Source: Saturnia japonica (lineage: Eukaryota; Arthropoda; Insecta; Lepidoptera; Saturniidae). Taken from it: DNA of 64,000 nucleotides. The stretch is taken from NCBI GenBank assembly GCA_033032175.1, contig CM065320.1, positions 5,332,001-5,396,000 of the forward strand, read 5' to 3'. Position 1 is the first letter of the stretch; every line of letters begins with the position of its first letter. The notes under the pieces were generated by a model. It saw only the letters and a program-made list of their open reading frames with translations. It was not told the DNA's origin and ran no database searches. Made by a program: the position numbers and the translations under genes. Below, piece after piece: positions 33,875 to 46,504 of this stretch.

Positions 33875-34524
33875 ATATACTCTCGCGAACTCTTTTGTAG
33901 GTCTTTTTAATGTCTATAATTATTTAGTACATTAATTTGATATATCTCTTATAGTTTACTCAGCGTAAGCCATTTAAGCGCCGGAATTTATTCACCATGA
34001 CCAGTTTTTTTTATTTGTGCGGAACCCTAGTTCTCTTTCCAAAATAAAAGTAGCCTAAGTTACTCCCTATAAACTATCTATTTACCAGTGAAAGTTCCGT
34101 TAAAATCGGTCCAACCGTTTCGGAGATTACCCGAAACAAACAAACATACAGACGGACAATTTTTTTAAATATAGGTTTTTTGTTATAGGTAACGTAAATA
34201 CTTTCATAAGCATTTAGTAAAAAACTGTTATTTTGACATTACAAATAGACACTTCAATTTTATTAATTATATAGACTATACTTTACATACGAATCGCTTT
34301 TATAACTTAAATCCAATGAATTGTAGTTATTGATTAAAATATATCATTGTGTGTTGTTAAAATCATATGAAGTCCTAAATGATTGGTAATTACAGTAATG
34401 GTCAATTATGTGAAAGTCTATACGAGTTATTTTTCAGTCATTAAATTTATATTCATGTGATGTTATCTCTTTTACAATAAGTTATATATTATGTAATTGT
34501 ATAAAAAATCTATTTTTTTTTAAT

Positions 34525-34790
34525 ACAACAAAGGTGATAAACAAGCATACGGCCCGCCTCATGGTAAGCGGCTACCGTAACCTATGGACGCTTGGAATAC
34601 TTTAGAAATCACTAGCGAATTGCCGACTTTGAACCCCCCTGCCCCGAGGAGCTCTGGAAACCCTACTCACTGCAAGAACACGGCAAGTTATTTAGCTACG
34701 ATCTTCTGTAGGATAGAGTTCCATCAGTTGGACTGTCCCAAGTAGAGAGAAATCTCCATATAAATTCCTCTGTGCCCCAGCTCTCTAAAG
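34525..34790 (-). mobile_element. 3' tail fragment of a non-LTR retrotransposon, minus strand
   Basis: On the minus strand it has CTACTTGGGACAGTCC, GTTCTTGCAGTGAGTAGG, GCGTCCATAGGTTACGG and TATGCTTGTTTATCACC, in the same order as 7905-8190 and 23130-23340. Confidence 0.6.
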
Positions 34791-35229
34791 TTGTATAAGA
34801 ATAATTTTATACTTAATTGTAATATAAGTACGTTATAACTTTTATTAATTAATTGAAATCCATCTATTAAGCATATCATTAATATACGTATTTCAAGATT
34901 TATAAATCTTTTTTAAAATGGAACCACATAAAACAAAACTGTTAAAAACTACAACGAATAAACGAAATTTTCGTATTTTATACTAAATATTAAGATTCAA
35001 AAGTGTTCTCAAAACTGTTCTAAACTTGAAACTTCTAAAATGCGATGAAATTTGAAAGTTACCAGACTTGAAAGATATTAAATCACAAATATAGATATCA
35101 AACCATAATGATATACGGCCGTTTTCAAAAATCTATCTACTGTTTTTTTGTACTGATGATAGAAAGATATTTATTATGGTAAGCTTTTGTATTTAAATAA
35201 TGTATCCTCGGATAGCTAGTTCACAAAAA
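34791..35229. other. AT-rich DNA, nothing recognised
   Basis: No frame or repeat ends noted. Confidence 0.5.
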
Positions 35230-36200
35230 TCTTACCAACATATATATATGTATGTATATGTCTCATATCAGGTACTCCAGACCTTCGATTTTTATGTGCC
35301 ATCAAAAAACGCTTATCAGATTATCAAATAATTTTTACTAAGGCGGCATTTCGGGTAGCTCTTATAGTTTGACTTGGCTCTTAGTGTTCCATATCAGGTA
35401 CTCCAAACCTTCGATTTTTATACGTCATCAGAAAACGCTTATCAGATTATTAAACGGTTCTTCTAAGGACTCTTGGGTTTCACGTCAGGGTCATATCTTC
35501 GAAGTTTTTCCTTTACGTGGATGTTAAACCCTCTGTCTGTGCCAAATTTCAGCTTTCTAGGTATTGAGGAGGTACTACTTCTATTTTGATGATGATGAGT
35601 GAGTCAGTGTCGAATTTTCGGAACTTTGCTTCCCTACATATTCTAAGCGGCTGAAGCTGTACACTTGAAAAACCTTAAAATTGTATGGTACTAAACAGAA
35701 TTTCAGCCTTCTACAATAACCCAGTGCTGCTAGACGGAGGCGAGGAAATACGCCGAAATGCATCCAGTGAAGGTAGTAAGGCGTGCCTTGCAGTCGACTT
35801 AGGATGGAATTCAATTTCGGGATTTTGAATTTTTTCCTTCCTTTATAGATTGAACGCTAACTAAAATTCATAACTTGAAGTTTGCGAGACTGCTAGAAGT
35901 ATCTTAGAATTTTGGTAATCGCTGAGTGTGTCAATGACAAAATTAAAGAATTTTGACTAGCGATAATTTGTTAACTATAAGGTATAATTATTAGATGTTT
36001 TGGTAATATAGCCAGTTTATAGTATGTCCTCTTGATCTCTAAAAATTCAAACTTCTTGCTTTATATATAACGTGGTTGTAGGGGGGTCAAAAGTGCCGTA
36101 AGTTGCTTTGACAAAAATGTTATGACCGTGCCTTGCGTTCGACTTGGATGGGGCACTGCTGTGCCCCCAGATACACTCCTCATTGCGTTTTCTTAGCCTA
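35230..36200 (+). repeat. Long unclassified repeat with an internal tandem duplication
   Basis: Blocks such as TGCCAAATTTCAGCTTTCTA, TTGAAGTTTGCGAGACTGCT and GGGGCACTGCTGTGCCCCC (a palindromic end-like motif near 36153-36171) suggest a degraded mobile element; I recall similar sequence from moth genomes. Within it, a unit of about 126 bp starting CATATCAGGTACTCCA occurs at 35264 and again at 35390. No coding frame is convincing on either strand. Confidence 0.45.
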
Positions 36201-36466
36201 GATTAACTTTATATTAGATTACTATATTTACTTATATTTTCTTCGAGAATAATACACATACTTCCTGATATATCACTTGACATTATTCGCGTAGGGTCAA
36301 TGAGTTTAAATAGTTTGAAAGATCATATGATCACCGTACAGAAATATGTTTTAACTTATAAAGAGAAACAAATAAAATAAAACGAATAGATTTTTTGATA
36401 GCGATAATAACAGAGAAACTAGATAACAATGAACGCACGTGCGTAGATATACAAGAATAGCGGATT
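36201..36466. other. AT-rich DNA, nothing recognised
   Basis: Ends at the target duplication of the 80-bp retrotransposon stub. Confidence 0.45.
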
Positions 36467-36572
36467 ACTGCCATCAAAACCAAGTCACGGTGAAGCTGTA
36501 AAAGCCATCTGAGGCTCCAAGGCCCTTATGGCTAACAGTATAGTCAGTCAGAAAAAAAAACTGCCATCAAAA
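36467..36572 (+). mobile_element. Extremely 5'-truncated retrotransposon stub with target-site duplication
   Basis: ACTGCCATCAAAA at 36467-36479 recurs at 36560-36572. Between them are only about 80 bp: GGTGAAGCTGTAAAAGCC, GGCTAACAGTATAGTCA and nine to ten A. This is the last part of the 3' UTR of the family at 24784-30721, in the plus orientation. The TATAGTCA variant matches the copy at 60326-61360 better than the full-length element. Confidence 0.85.
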
Positions 36573-38104
36573 GCGCACTAAGTGTTGTTCTTGATATAAC
36601 AGCGTTAAATAAAAAGCTGTTCTGTACGAACAAAGCGGTACGTGAGGCAAATTATTTATGTATTGCCGAGGTCGGTCTAATTACGTGAGGCTTTTGTTCT
36701 TGTAGCCCTCTCGGTCGACGCCAACCACACTTTATTTTCAATATACCCTTTCATATAGAATTCTACACAAGGTAAGGTTCAGATAGCAATAATGTGAACC
36801 GGTGTCCCACACCGCATAACTGTACCAATAAGTTGTAGAAGGAATATCGATTCAGTGTAATTTTATTGTTATTGAATTTCTACGTAAATGTAAATTCTAT
36901 GTAAATTAGTTGTATTAGTAAAATGTAATTATAGGTACATGAGAAAAATACGATAGAGTGAAAATATTTTAGAATAGAATATTATCTTTGCAGTGACTAA
37001 AAGTTGATTTTTGTGAAGATACTTTATTTTAAATAAAAAATGTTTATATACTTATAATATTTACTAGAACGTAGTTGAAAACACATATTTATATGACCCT
37101 CGTAATAAGAGTCAAAGAGGGTGGAAGTTCGCAATCAGCGTGTTAGAAAAGATGCGGCGTATGATATTCACGTGTAATAAATATTAGAGAAGGTGCAGTG
37201 ATTGTGAGCTCAGGTGTCGGTGGAGGCGGTACGGAGCCTTGGTTATAAAACTGGCCCCCGTGCGTGTTATTTGAATACCCGTTTTGGAAATTTACTCAGT
37301 TTGCACGTTTTTTACTCGAGGGTAACATTTTATTGCCTGTCGGAACCTTATTCAATATCTAAGAATCTTTTTATTAGTCAGCTGCAAGGCTCTAACCTAA
37401 CATTTCAGTTAAAGTATAGCTCGTTTAACCGTGAGGGACCAATGCAAACACACTGGGGTTATGGCAATGATATTTTGTATTTTGTCTAAAGAGAAAATAA
37501 TAAGATAGCAGCGGCCGGCACGCCAATAACACAGAGCAAAGTTAAGCAGGTATTTTTATCCTTTTTTGACAACAGTTTTCGCCTACGCTGTGATGTCCTT
37601 TCCCTTTTTTACAACATGCTGATAACAATATTTGTGCCATTTTCAAATTGCTTTTATTGAATAAACATTTTATGTTCAACATCGGTGCCCACAATACAAA
37701 AGACTGCAAAACACGTTTTGAGCACGTTTGCTGCTATTGAAAGAATTACAGTTGCCTTTTGCCAAAAGATCTTGCAGTACTTTAAGGGTATATGACTAGG
37801 TGGTAAGATTTAGTAGAGTATAGCGATCATAATAACTTTAAATATTGTGGTTACAATGATACAGGACTGCATAGCGAGATGTCGCCCAGGAACAGTGTTT
37901 ATTGTAGTCGACTTATTAACTGTGGACTTCATGTAGCTTGAGCGAGAAATGGTCACTGCTCCACGGGTCAAGCGAGAATGCGTCACTCCTTGTGCGCTAC
38001 GATTTACATGCCTTTTCACTCAGTTTCACCAGTAGGGTAGTTATGAATATCCATTTATTAATATACCCCGCATTATAAAATAGTATGTTATTTAATATGA
38101 TGCA
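36573..38104. other. AT-rich DNA, no supported gene
   Basis: A 91-codon plus-strand frame at 37214-37489 has no recognisable domain. Confidence 0.45.
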
Positions 38105-38215
38105 TTCAAAATCAAAATATATTTTATTTAATTTAGGCCCTAAGAAGGCACTTATGAATGTCAAAACACTACCAATTGGTAGAGGAAGCCGGCCCTTGTA
38201 ACTATAAGCCTGCAT
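38105..38215. repeat. Dispersed repeat, partner of 23513-23640
   Basis: AAATCAAAATATATTTTATT then CTAAGAAGGCACTTATGAATG and TCAAAACACTACC. Confidence 0.45.
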
Positions 38216-38439
38216 AGCCACATTGAAATAATAATAATAACGTTTCATATTTTGTTTAATTAACGTCGCGTAGGTAACTTTTTATTTAAAATCCTTTTTC
38301 ATTTTTGTTAAGTTAATATTTCGTTTAAGAGCGTAGGTTCATTTTGTTGGAGTCAGTTGATTTTTTCTCTCAAATTTACGTTGTTGGTCAGTAATGGGAT
38401 GTAATGATTAGAAGTTGCATATGGTAAGTGATGAAGGAT

Positions 38440-38640
38440 GGACGAGCACAGCGTGAGTGTCACACGAATGACGCGGAGTTATAGGAGTTGAGGGCGAACA
38501 CTGTCGGAGGGCCCGCGTCCCTCTCGCCTCCCGTTATCGATTGCCCCAGTTGAGAGCGGAGCGGAAGTAATGATAGAGCAGGATGCAAACATTGCCCGAT
38601 CCGATGGCCAACTCCACCTAGTAACTGTAGTGCACTATAC
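38440..38640. other. GC-richer segment of unknown nature
   Basis: Contains GGAGGGCCCGCGTCCCTCTC and TTGAGAGCGGAGCGG in otherwise AT-rich DNA. A 60-codon minus-strand frame crosses it but matches nothing known to me. It may be a non-coding exon, a regulatory segment or part of a mobile element. Confidence 0.3.
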
Positions 38641-41600
38641 AAATATTTACCTATGATAATATTTAATCTTCCTTTTCTTTACTAATCCAATTGTCAACAA
38701 GGCCTCTTAAAATATTGTTTAAAAATTACGCAAGCTTCTTCTTCTTCTTGTTATGGCACCGCAAAAGCATTTGCCACTTTCAATGTTTTTATGCCTTCAT
38801 AATATTTTCCAATATACAAAGTGAGGTTTTCAGTGTCAATGTTTTAAAGTCTTTGTAAAATTTTACAGCGACTATGTTCTCAAGCTTTCGTAGTATATAC
38901 ATTATATACAAAGTGGCGTTCAACAATATGGTGGCCGCCTTGTTAGAACGATCTAGGGATTTTTTGTGGGATCCCAGAATACACGCTCTTGGTTAATATT
39001 TATAATCCACTTCACTGATAAACAAAAACCAAACTATATCACGCAAAACGCCACCAATATTACAAAATAATATAGGGTCAAAACCTAACTAAATGAATTA
39101 AAAATTAAAACCACAACATGTCACTTCAAGAACCCGCCAAAAACTTAACGCAAGGTTTTACTGTTTTAATTTCATAATTAGTGATGGGAAGTACATATTA
39201 TTTTATTAATTTGAAAACATTTAAATCACGAATTTCAATAAATTTTATAGCTAGTCAATTTTAGTAATACAATCTCTTCAAATAAATTAAGCGAAAGTTG
39301 GAATCATCAAAGTAAACAAGTTCAGCAAGTCGAGCGTGGAAGTGACATTCTGCTTATATCTATCTGAACGGATCCCGTAATAGCTTCCTCAATCTCGGCG
39401 TCAAAGTTCTCATAAGGCGCTTCTTAACTAAGGCGTTAAGGAAGATAGTTAGTAAGAGGCCTTCGGTAGGGTCTTAAAACTTGGCCGAAACTTGGGTAAT
39501 TCGATCACCACGATTCCGTGTCGGGCGTCAATGCGCCCACAACTCACAATACCTTATTAGCATAATAATATAATTATTCCTAATTGTCTAACGATAGATA
39601 TCGAAATTACCACACATTAAAATTAGTAATAATGAAAAGTTTTAACAATTTTCTTATAATATAAGTACTATTACACAGTAGGACTTCCATTAATAATCCC
39701 GCTACCGTAGATGTGCCAATTTTTAATAAAATATGTCTGATATTGATAGCCGAAGGGAATTACGTATTTTTTCATAGTTCTACTTAAATTGGAGTTAGAT
39801 TTAAGTTTAATTCATTTTAAGCTTAAACAGTATACATATTGTTACTGTTTAACGTTAACGAAAATAAAGCAACAGCTGTAAAGTCTATACTATATCATTA
39901 CTCGTTCTTCGAGCTAGCATTTTTATATAAATGAACAATATACGTATATTTCCAATGATCAATCGTAATGTTGTTTACCATATATTTTTACTTAAACCTC
40001 AAGCTAAGTTATAGTGAAAAAAACTTTGCTTTGCGTAAAATATTTTAATTTTGTATTATTTATCATTACCTAGGTATTGCTTAGCCCTGCTATTGCTTAA
40101 GGGCGTATTATGTGGCTTAGATCCAGCTTCGGGCTAGGTCTCATATTAATGTAGAATATAAATTTAAATTGGGTTACTTATTAGATTGCAAGTGTTATGC
40201 GTTCTAACAATTAATCAGTCAATATTCCTAGAACTGATTTCAGTTAATTTTGTAACTTATTATTTATTTATTCACCCAGTTATTTTTACCAAAATATAGA
40301 CCGAAACACTTACGATTTTATTTTATGTATAGTATAGATATTATAGTACAGATATATTTAATACTACCTACCTACATGTATATTTTAAATAATGTTTAAA
40401 TTCATTATTGTTTTTAAAGTTAAAAAAAACAATACCTAAAAATTGTTTATGTTGAACTGAATGTAAAAAGTATACTAATAAATTTTGATAATAATTACGA
40501 GTGGACGTATGAATATATTACACGTTTAGTAGTTACTTAACTATAACTATTAACCGACTTTCATATTTTTAATATTTGTTAACCCAGTGTTATACTTCTC
40601 TTATTTTTTGTGTTCGTTCTTATTATGAACAAGGCAATTTTTAACAAAAAAATAAAACCAACTTCAATGATTTTGAAGAGTTCTATGGTGTATCTTCGAA
40701 GCGGAAGGTCCAATGCTAAAAAAATTAAGTTGTGATCACCCTTCAGGTATCAGGTAAAGAAAAAAAAATCATCTAAATCGATTCATAAACAAAGGAGTTA
40801 TGAATTGAGAACCTCCTCCTTTTGACGTTGGTTAAAAAGTATAACTAAATTTTGTTAAGATTAACGATACGTTTTTATTCAAAATATTCAACTGATAATT
40901 CATATTTATGTAAGTATAAAACTACTTCAGGTGCAACTGTAACAATTTTTATCAGTTACGATAAAAGACTTCGAATAAAATGGGAAGTGGCGTATTGGCG
41001 AACGCGGTATATTCCGCAATGAATCTGAGCTGGCGTTCACATCCAATGATAATAAAGTGTAAAAAGAGTCGTCGTTTTAACGTCCACTTTATGGGCACTT
41101 CCCGAAGTCCGTATAAGGTTCAGGATGCGAACAGATATACTGCAGCTTATAAAATTCTTTCGCCAATCGCTTGCGTTCATTGTCGTCATCTGATAGCACC
41201 GATACCGTGAAAGCTTTCAACACCGATTCATAAAATACGTCGTAAGCGATTTTGTTATCTACTACCGCAAAGTAAACAAAATAAAAAAAGGTAGAACGTT
41301 ATAAACAAACCCAGTTTTGCATTCAATAAAGATTCAATATCGTAAAACAAAGACTGCCATTCGAAGTAGATCAGTCTATAAAATAAACTTGAGAATCCAA
41401 TTAAGAAATGAGCGAGGAACGGATTTATTCCGAGTCTCACTTTATTTACGTACATGATAATAAAATAGGATGTTTCCACTTTGTGTAGTCGAATCGTATA
41501 GAAAGAGCAATTAAATAAAACATTATATATTTCCACGTCGAAAATATTGTGAATGATGTCTAGGGTTCCGTAACAGAAACTTTTTGAATTTATAACATAA

Positions 41601-41694
41601 CAATGACTAAAAAAACATGAGTGCAATCACACGAGGTACAAGTGAAGCCTTCATAAAATATAAACATATTCAAATAAACGACACACGTGAACAT
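38641..41694. other. AT-rich DNA, no supported gene
   Basis: Stretches at 39290-39540 and 40980-41220 are less AT-rich, with short frames only. No splice-flanked exon could be defended. Confidence 0.4.
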
Positions 41695-41890
41695 TACGCC
41701 ACGCTGACTATGACGCCTTTTCCCAAGGCTTCGTAATACGCAGGTGCACACACACGTACTAACACACGGCCAAAGAGAAAACCGAAATAATAGGAAACAT
41801 TGTATAATGTATCCTATCTCATTCTCTCGCAAGCTAAATCCTATATATGTATGTGTTTGTCTCTTTTTAGTGTCGCTTTTTCGAGTATCA
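41695..41890 (+). repeat. Unclassified dispersed repeat, copy 3 of 4
   Basis: CACGCTGACTATGACGCCTT at the left and TGTTTGTCTCTTTTTAGTGT at the right, both shared with 49288-49520. Confidence 0.6.
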
Positions 41891-42049
41891 AATCACAACG
41901 GTACTAAAGAATTTTTCACTTCAGAAAACCAGGAGAAAATGGATAGCTTATAATGATATATGTTTTTAGTACAATAGGTAAATTTAGGAAAAATTATTCT
42001 GTTATTAATTACCTATATGCAATCTATATTAATTTATGCAGTCTGGAAA

Positions 42050-42147
42050 CTGGGTGCAACGTCAGGCTACACTGGTCCGTTGGTGGTGGCGTGGTGGAAA
42101 GTTAGTCAAATAAATGTAATACAGGTGAAACAGTGGGGTGCAACTAG
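42050..42147 (+). mobile_element. Helitron-like 3' end fragment
   Basis: GGGTGCAACGTCAGGCTACA, GTGGTGGAAAGTTAGT and CAACTAG|T; CTAG at 42144-42147. Homologous to 23388-23473. Confidence 0.5.
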
Positions 42148-42189
42148 TTCCCTATTGCAGTATATCTTCTAGTCTTCTAGATAAAAAAA

Positions 42190-42365
42190 AAATTATAAAG
42201 GTTTGCCGTTGTGCACGCATAACGCAAAAACTACTGGATATATTTTGTTAATTTTTTTTTGTTTTACTCCTTAGGTACTTGGTCCATATCTAAAAAGAAA
42301 TATCGCTATATCTTCATAAACAATAATTATGTAGTTCACGCGTGCGGAGCCACGGGCACAGCTAG
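42190..42365 (+). mobile_element. Helitron-like 3' end fragment
   Basis: Ends GCGTGCGGAGCCACGGGCAC then AGCTAG|T, with CTAG at 42362-42365. Inverted relative to the ends at 32128, 42679 and 59535. Confidence 0.6.
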
Positions 42366-42678
42366 TTATCAGATATTATATAGATCAGTAAACGATTACA
42401 TTTAAAAGCCTAAGTTATCTGATAAGACTAATTTCGTTTTGTTGGATGATCACCTGACTGAACTCTTCGTTTTCTTTCCTTTAGCGTCGACATTTCCTTT
42501 CGCTATTAAAATTTTACGAGTGAGCTGGCGAAATGAATGCCGGAATTAGGTTAAGGAGTATCGTAGGCTTGCCTTCGCGTGACGTACGCTCACCTTATTC
42601 ACTGCTAATTTAATAAAAAAAAAAACAAAGAGTAATGTTTTTTTTTCAAGCTTTGTGTGTTTTATGTTATTGTAGTAA

Positions 42679-43206
42679 CTAGCTGTCCCTTACGGTTTCA
42701 CCCGTGTTAAATTTTTTCGGCCAACCACCGGTCGTTGTTCTCGCTTCATGTAGACTACAGCTTGTCAGATTTCTTGCCGTTTATGGTTTATTCTCCGCTT
42801 CTTAGAGAGTCGTAGCACGAAGTTATGTTGCTTATAAAATTTCTCAATAAATCGATTATTTTGGCAATATTTTTTTCAAAACATAATGTTAGTTTTTTAA
42901 ATCGTAGTATAGCAAAGTTACGGCACTGTATCTGATTTTGAGCATAGTGCAATCGAATAACATCGTCGATTACCGTGGGATCTATAATCCATCGTCAGTC
43001 GTCGCTGCAATGCAGCCTTGCTCAAATGTCTCTTCACACGTTATGTTTGAATGACTCCATGATGTAGGATATGTAAAAGTTTCAGAGATTAGCATGTGCC
43101 ATAGAATTATGAACTCAGCGTGTTAGAGTAGTGAGCGGACTTTATTACTCTATGGCATGTGCAAAGAAACAAACAATCTTTGAGCTTTATAATATTAGTA
43201 TAGTAT
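42679..43206 (-). mobile_element. Helitron-like element, minus strand
   Basis: The 3' end is CTAG at 42679-42682 (CTAGCTGTCCCTTACGG on the plus strand). The 5' end appears to be TTTATAATATTAGTATAG at 43187-43204, the complement of the usual start, with a degraded TC. No coding capacity. It abuts the RTE fragment at 43209. Confidence 0.55.
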
Positions 43207-43208
43207 AG

Positions 43209-43610
43209 TTTGTGGAATATGAAAAAGCCTTCGATTCGATTGGGACCTGGGCTGTAGGTACTGTAGTCTCTCCAGCGGAGCCAAGTTGCTATCAAAACGC
43301 CACTAGGTCAGTCCGACTACAGGATTAGGTTTCGAAACCTATCCTGTTGCAGCGGGAACTCACACCAGGAGATGCTATCACTCCTAAACTGTTCACTGCT
43401 GCATTGGAAAATATTTTCAAGGTTCTGGACTGTAAAGGACTATGCATCAATATAAACGGCAAGTATATCACCTACCATCGGTTTGCCGACGACATAATAG
43501 TCTTGACTGAGGCTATCGAGGACCTCCGTACAATGCTCAATGACTTCAATAAAGCCTCTGAACAAGTTGGTCTTAGAATGGACATGGACAAGACGAAAAA
43601 GTATTTATAT
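43209..43610 (+). pseudogene. RTE-clade LINE reverse transcriptase fragment
   Basis: Part of a retrotransposon polymerase that copies its own RNA. FVEYEKAFDSIGTWAV opens it (first catalytic Asp block), frameshifts follow, and from 43347 the frame reads QRELTPGDAITPKLFTAALE, then HRFADDIIVLTEAIEDL with the FADD active site, and QVGLRMDMDKTK. These are reverse transcriptase motifs 3 to 6 in RTE style. Upstream and downstream parts of the gene are missing. The abrupt edge at the Helitron suggests one insertion cut the other. Confidence 0.8.
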
Positions 43611-43639
43611 TCATTTATGAAACTCGTATAGAAAATAAA

Positions 43640-45669
43640 AATTTAACAAATTTTAAATTAACGACAAAAAAATTAACTTACCGTAAATATTTGGCTAATT
43701 TTGGATTTTGGTCTTTAATATATACATATATATATATATTATATACGTGAAACAAAAGCTTTCGGTACCTTTTTAAGGGTATTGCGTGCATGGAAGACTG
43801 TGAGATTTGGCATGGTTAAAGTTTATATGGAGAAGGAATGCAGAAAGCTAAAATTGTATCTATAATATCAGTTACTAATATATTAAGTAAAATAATACTG
43901 CGAATCCTAACTGACAAGTACCTATTGTACTTAGACCCCCCAAAATATTGACATTTTCACTCAACGAAAAGTGACAGCAAGTGATGTAGATAATACTCAT
44001 TGTTTATGAATAGTGAAAATGTCAAACAGAAAATAGTCTATGGTCAAAAAGTCGCTGGTCGAATTTCGACCTTAGTGCGATCGCTAGTAAATATAATAAA
44101 ATTATATAAATTATCAATCAATCCAGTATTTACGCAAAGTCATAACTTATTAAAAGAAATAAGTATAAATTACATTTAAAAAAATATTTATCTAAGTTTA
44201 CATAAAGTTGGATAGCCTTTCAGCTATTTCGCTGGCTGGCTTAGCAGAAGCTCGACTTGGAACACAAGTCACGCGTCCCGTTTCTTTGTTTCACCCGCTT
44301 ATAACGAGATATTGTGATTCCCTGCCATTACGACACCGCACACACAGAATGATGCGAATATCAAACACCGTATTAGACACACGTTTTCTTATTATAAACT
44401 TGTTTTCTGTGAATAATATTGACATTGGATTTACGATTTACTTTGGATTGACGCGTTAGTATATTTCTTATCGGGTGTAATGTTTTTAAGACATCTTATC
44501 ACTTCACCTATAGAAAACAAGCAACAAATTATGATCTTCAGAATATTATCAGCACTTGAATGTTTTTAAGCTTAGATTTTTACTTCTCTTCAAAGGTTTT
44601 AGTGTGAGTCACTTTTAATTACTTTAAAGCGAATGAAACCAAGAGAAAACATCAAATTTTGTTTCGATCGCCTTCAATTAATGTTTTTTCATTCCCTAAG
44701 TTTTAAGTGGAACTTAAACCACCACACATAAGACTGGAATGTACTAAAATATCAATAAATAAGTATATAATGTAATTAGTGATGTTCTGAGTCACAGACA
44801 AACATGGAAAGTTAAAAAAATATCAAATACTTGAATCGTTTAAAACCGCATAAGTATTTTTCATGATTACAACATAGTTACAATCGGTCATGAAATCTTT
44901 CAGTTTTGTCTATAAATTTATATTAAGCACAAAATAACATCAAAATCTCTATATGCTCACTAAATTTACCTATAAATTTCGAGCAAAATCGGAGACAACA
45001 ATATTACGTCACATCATAGGTGCTTTACAAAACATACAGGGATTTTCTCTGTAATATTAAGTAACAGTACAAAGCATGTGTGCGTAAAGCTGGTATTATG
45101 ACATTTAATATTCGTCACGAACGCCTATAATCCCTTTTGATCGGCCTCAAACCGGCGGCTGCCGACTGAACGCGCCTCAAGTACATTATCTCAGTGTAAA
45201 AATGCTCAATATAGGTATTTTGCAAAATATTCGCAGAGTAATTAAAGTAAAGCTAATAACTAATTTAAAAAAAAATGTATGTGCATTAAACGTTATACTT
45301 CTTTGAATAGTCACACTCAGTGTTATGTGACGCATAACATCGAATGTGACTATGTTCACCACGATTCGAACAAGAGGTTAAGCAACTACTACAAAATGTA
45401 GACGTTTTGTTAAATTTCGCGCGTTCGTAAAAATTCAATCTCATCATATTCTATTAACTCGTCTAAAGAAGTGCTTCCTTTTAATTCGATATTTGTTGCG
45501 AAATGTCTGACTGATATCTTTCTTTTAAGGATAAGTATTCCTATTTTTTGAGATTTCTTGAAATATCCTTTCCTTATCCCTTATCTGAACATAGCTTTCT
45601 CTAATACCAACCAAAGTGAACTAGATGTCGATATTTATATATACATATATAACTTCATGTATACATTCA
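43640..45669. other. AT-rich DNA, no supported gene
   Basis: A TATA/ATAT run lies at 43720-43745. An 83-codon frame at 44208-44459 has no recognisable feature. Confidence 0.45.
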
Positions 45670-45945
45670 TCATCATCATTTCAGCTGCAGGACGTCCACT
45701 GCTGAACATAGGCCTCCCCATAGATCTCCAGAGCGACCGATCTTGTGCGGCCTGCACCCAACGGCTCCCAGCGACCTTTATTAGGTCGTCTTTCCATCTA
45801 GTGGGCGGCCGTCCTATGCTGCGCTTTCCGGTGCATGGTCTCCACTTGAGAACCTTTCTGCCCAAACGGCTGTCAGTTCTCCGAACTATGTGCCCCGCCC
45901 ACTGCCACTTCAACTTGCTAATCTTTTTGGCTATGTCGGTGACAT
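45670..45945 (-). pseudogene. C-terminal fragment of an RTE-type reverse transcriptase
   Basis: The minus strand reads VTDIAKKISKLKWQWAGHIV, then RRTDSRLGRKVLKWRP, GRPPTRWKDDL and AGSRWVQAAQDRSLWRSMG, the C-terminal block of RTE-clade LINE proteins in Lepidoptera. One G is missing from the run at about 45717-45720, which shifts the frame just before the usual last dozen residues; the copy at 55724 keeps that G. A (GAT)n-type tail follows (ATGATGATGATG on the coding strand). Confidence 0.8.
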
Positions 45946-46504
45946 GTATACATTACTTGAAACATTTGTTTTAAGCATCACACAATTTACAGTTTCTAAT
46001 TTATTTGACTTTACGTAGAAAGCCGTTGCCTTTTTGTTATAGAGTTACTTACTACTGAGTTATCTTTACATACTAACGTAAGATTCAAAGTGGCTAGAAG
46101 CTCCACATATGCGACATAAGACACCAACTTCAAGTTCTTAAGATATATAGACACCGACTCGCGTAGGTAATATTACAAATATGTAAGCAGATGCTTAGTT
46201 TTGACTAAGTAAACGAAGTACCTACTGTATTAGAAACAGGTAGGTATACTCTTAACAATATTATAAATTAATCATAGTAATCTCTTAACAGCAGTACAAT
46301 ATTATTTCTTTTTCACAAGTTTTCAAATGCTTACCTAAAAGTGTACATAAAGTTTGTTTGAAATCCGTCAATTTTGATGTTAAAGATCGAGTGAAGTGGA
46401 AGAATTTAACTAGGAAAGTGGACTCAGTTCGAACTGAGATAACGCTGGGTAGCAAATAAAAAAGTAAACATTTTATTATAAGATTAAAATATGTCATATT
46501 ATTT

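Larger units (their letters stand above)
32205..33875 (+). mobile_element. Tc1-like element, nearly complete, inactive
   Basis: About 1671 bp. The ends share AGTGGTGGTCATATAATTA (start 32206) with its complement ending at 33874; the match continues with one mismatch to about 25 bp. TA dinucleotides sit immediately outside (32203-32204, 33876-33877). It encloses a broken D34E transposase in the same direction and interrupts a Helitron-like repeat, so it arrived later than that repeat. Confidence 0.85.
32128..34180 (-). mobile_element. Helitron-like element split by a Tc1 insertion
   Basis: CTAG at 32128-32131, followed on the plus strand by CTGTGCCCGTGGCTTCGCTC, is the 3' end of a minus-strand Helitron-like repeat (same end at 59535 and 42679, and inverted at 42365). 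After the Tc1 element the repeat seems to resume with CTCTCGCGAACTCTTTTGTA and later AAAATCGGTCCAACCGTTTC and GAAACAAACAAACATACAGAC, blocks typical of these repeats. The 5' start near 34180 is not resolved. No helicase or Rep gene is present, so it is non-autonomous. Confidence 0.6.
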
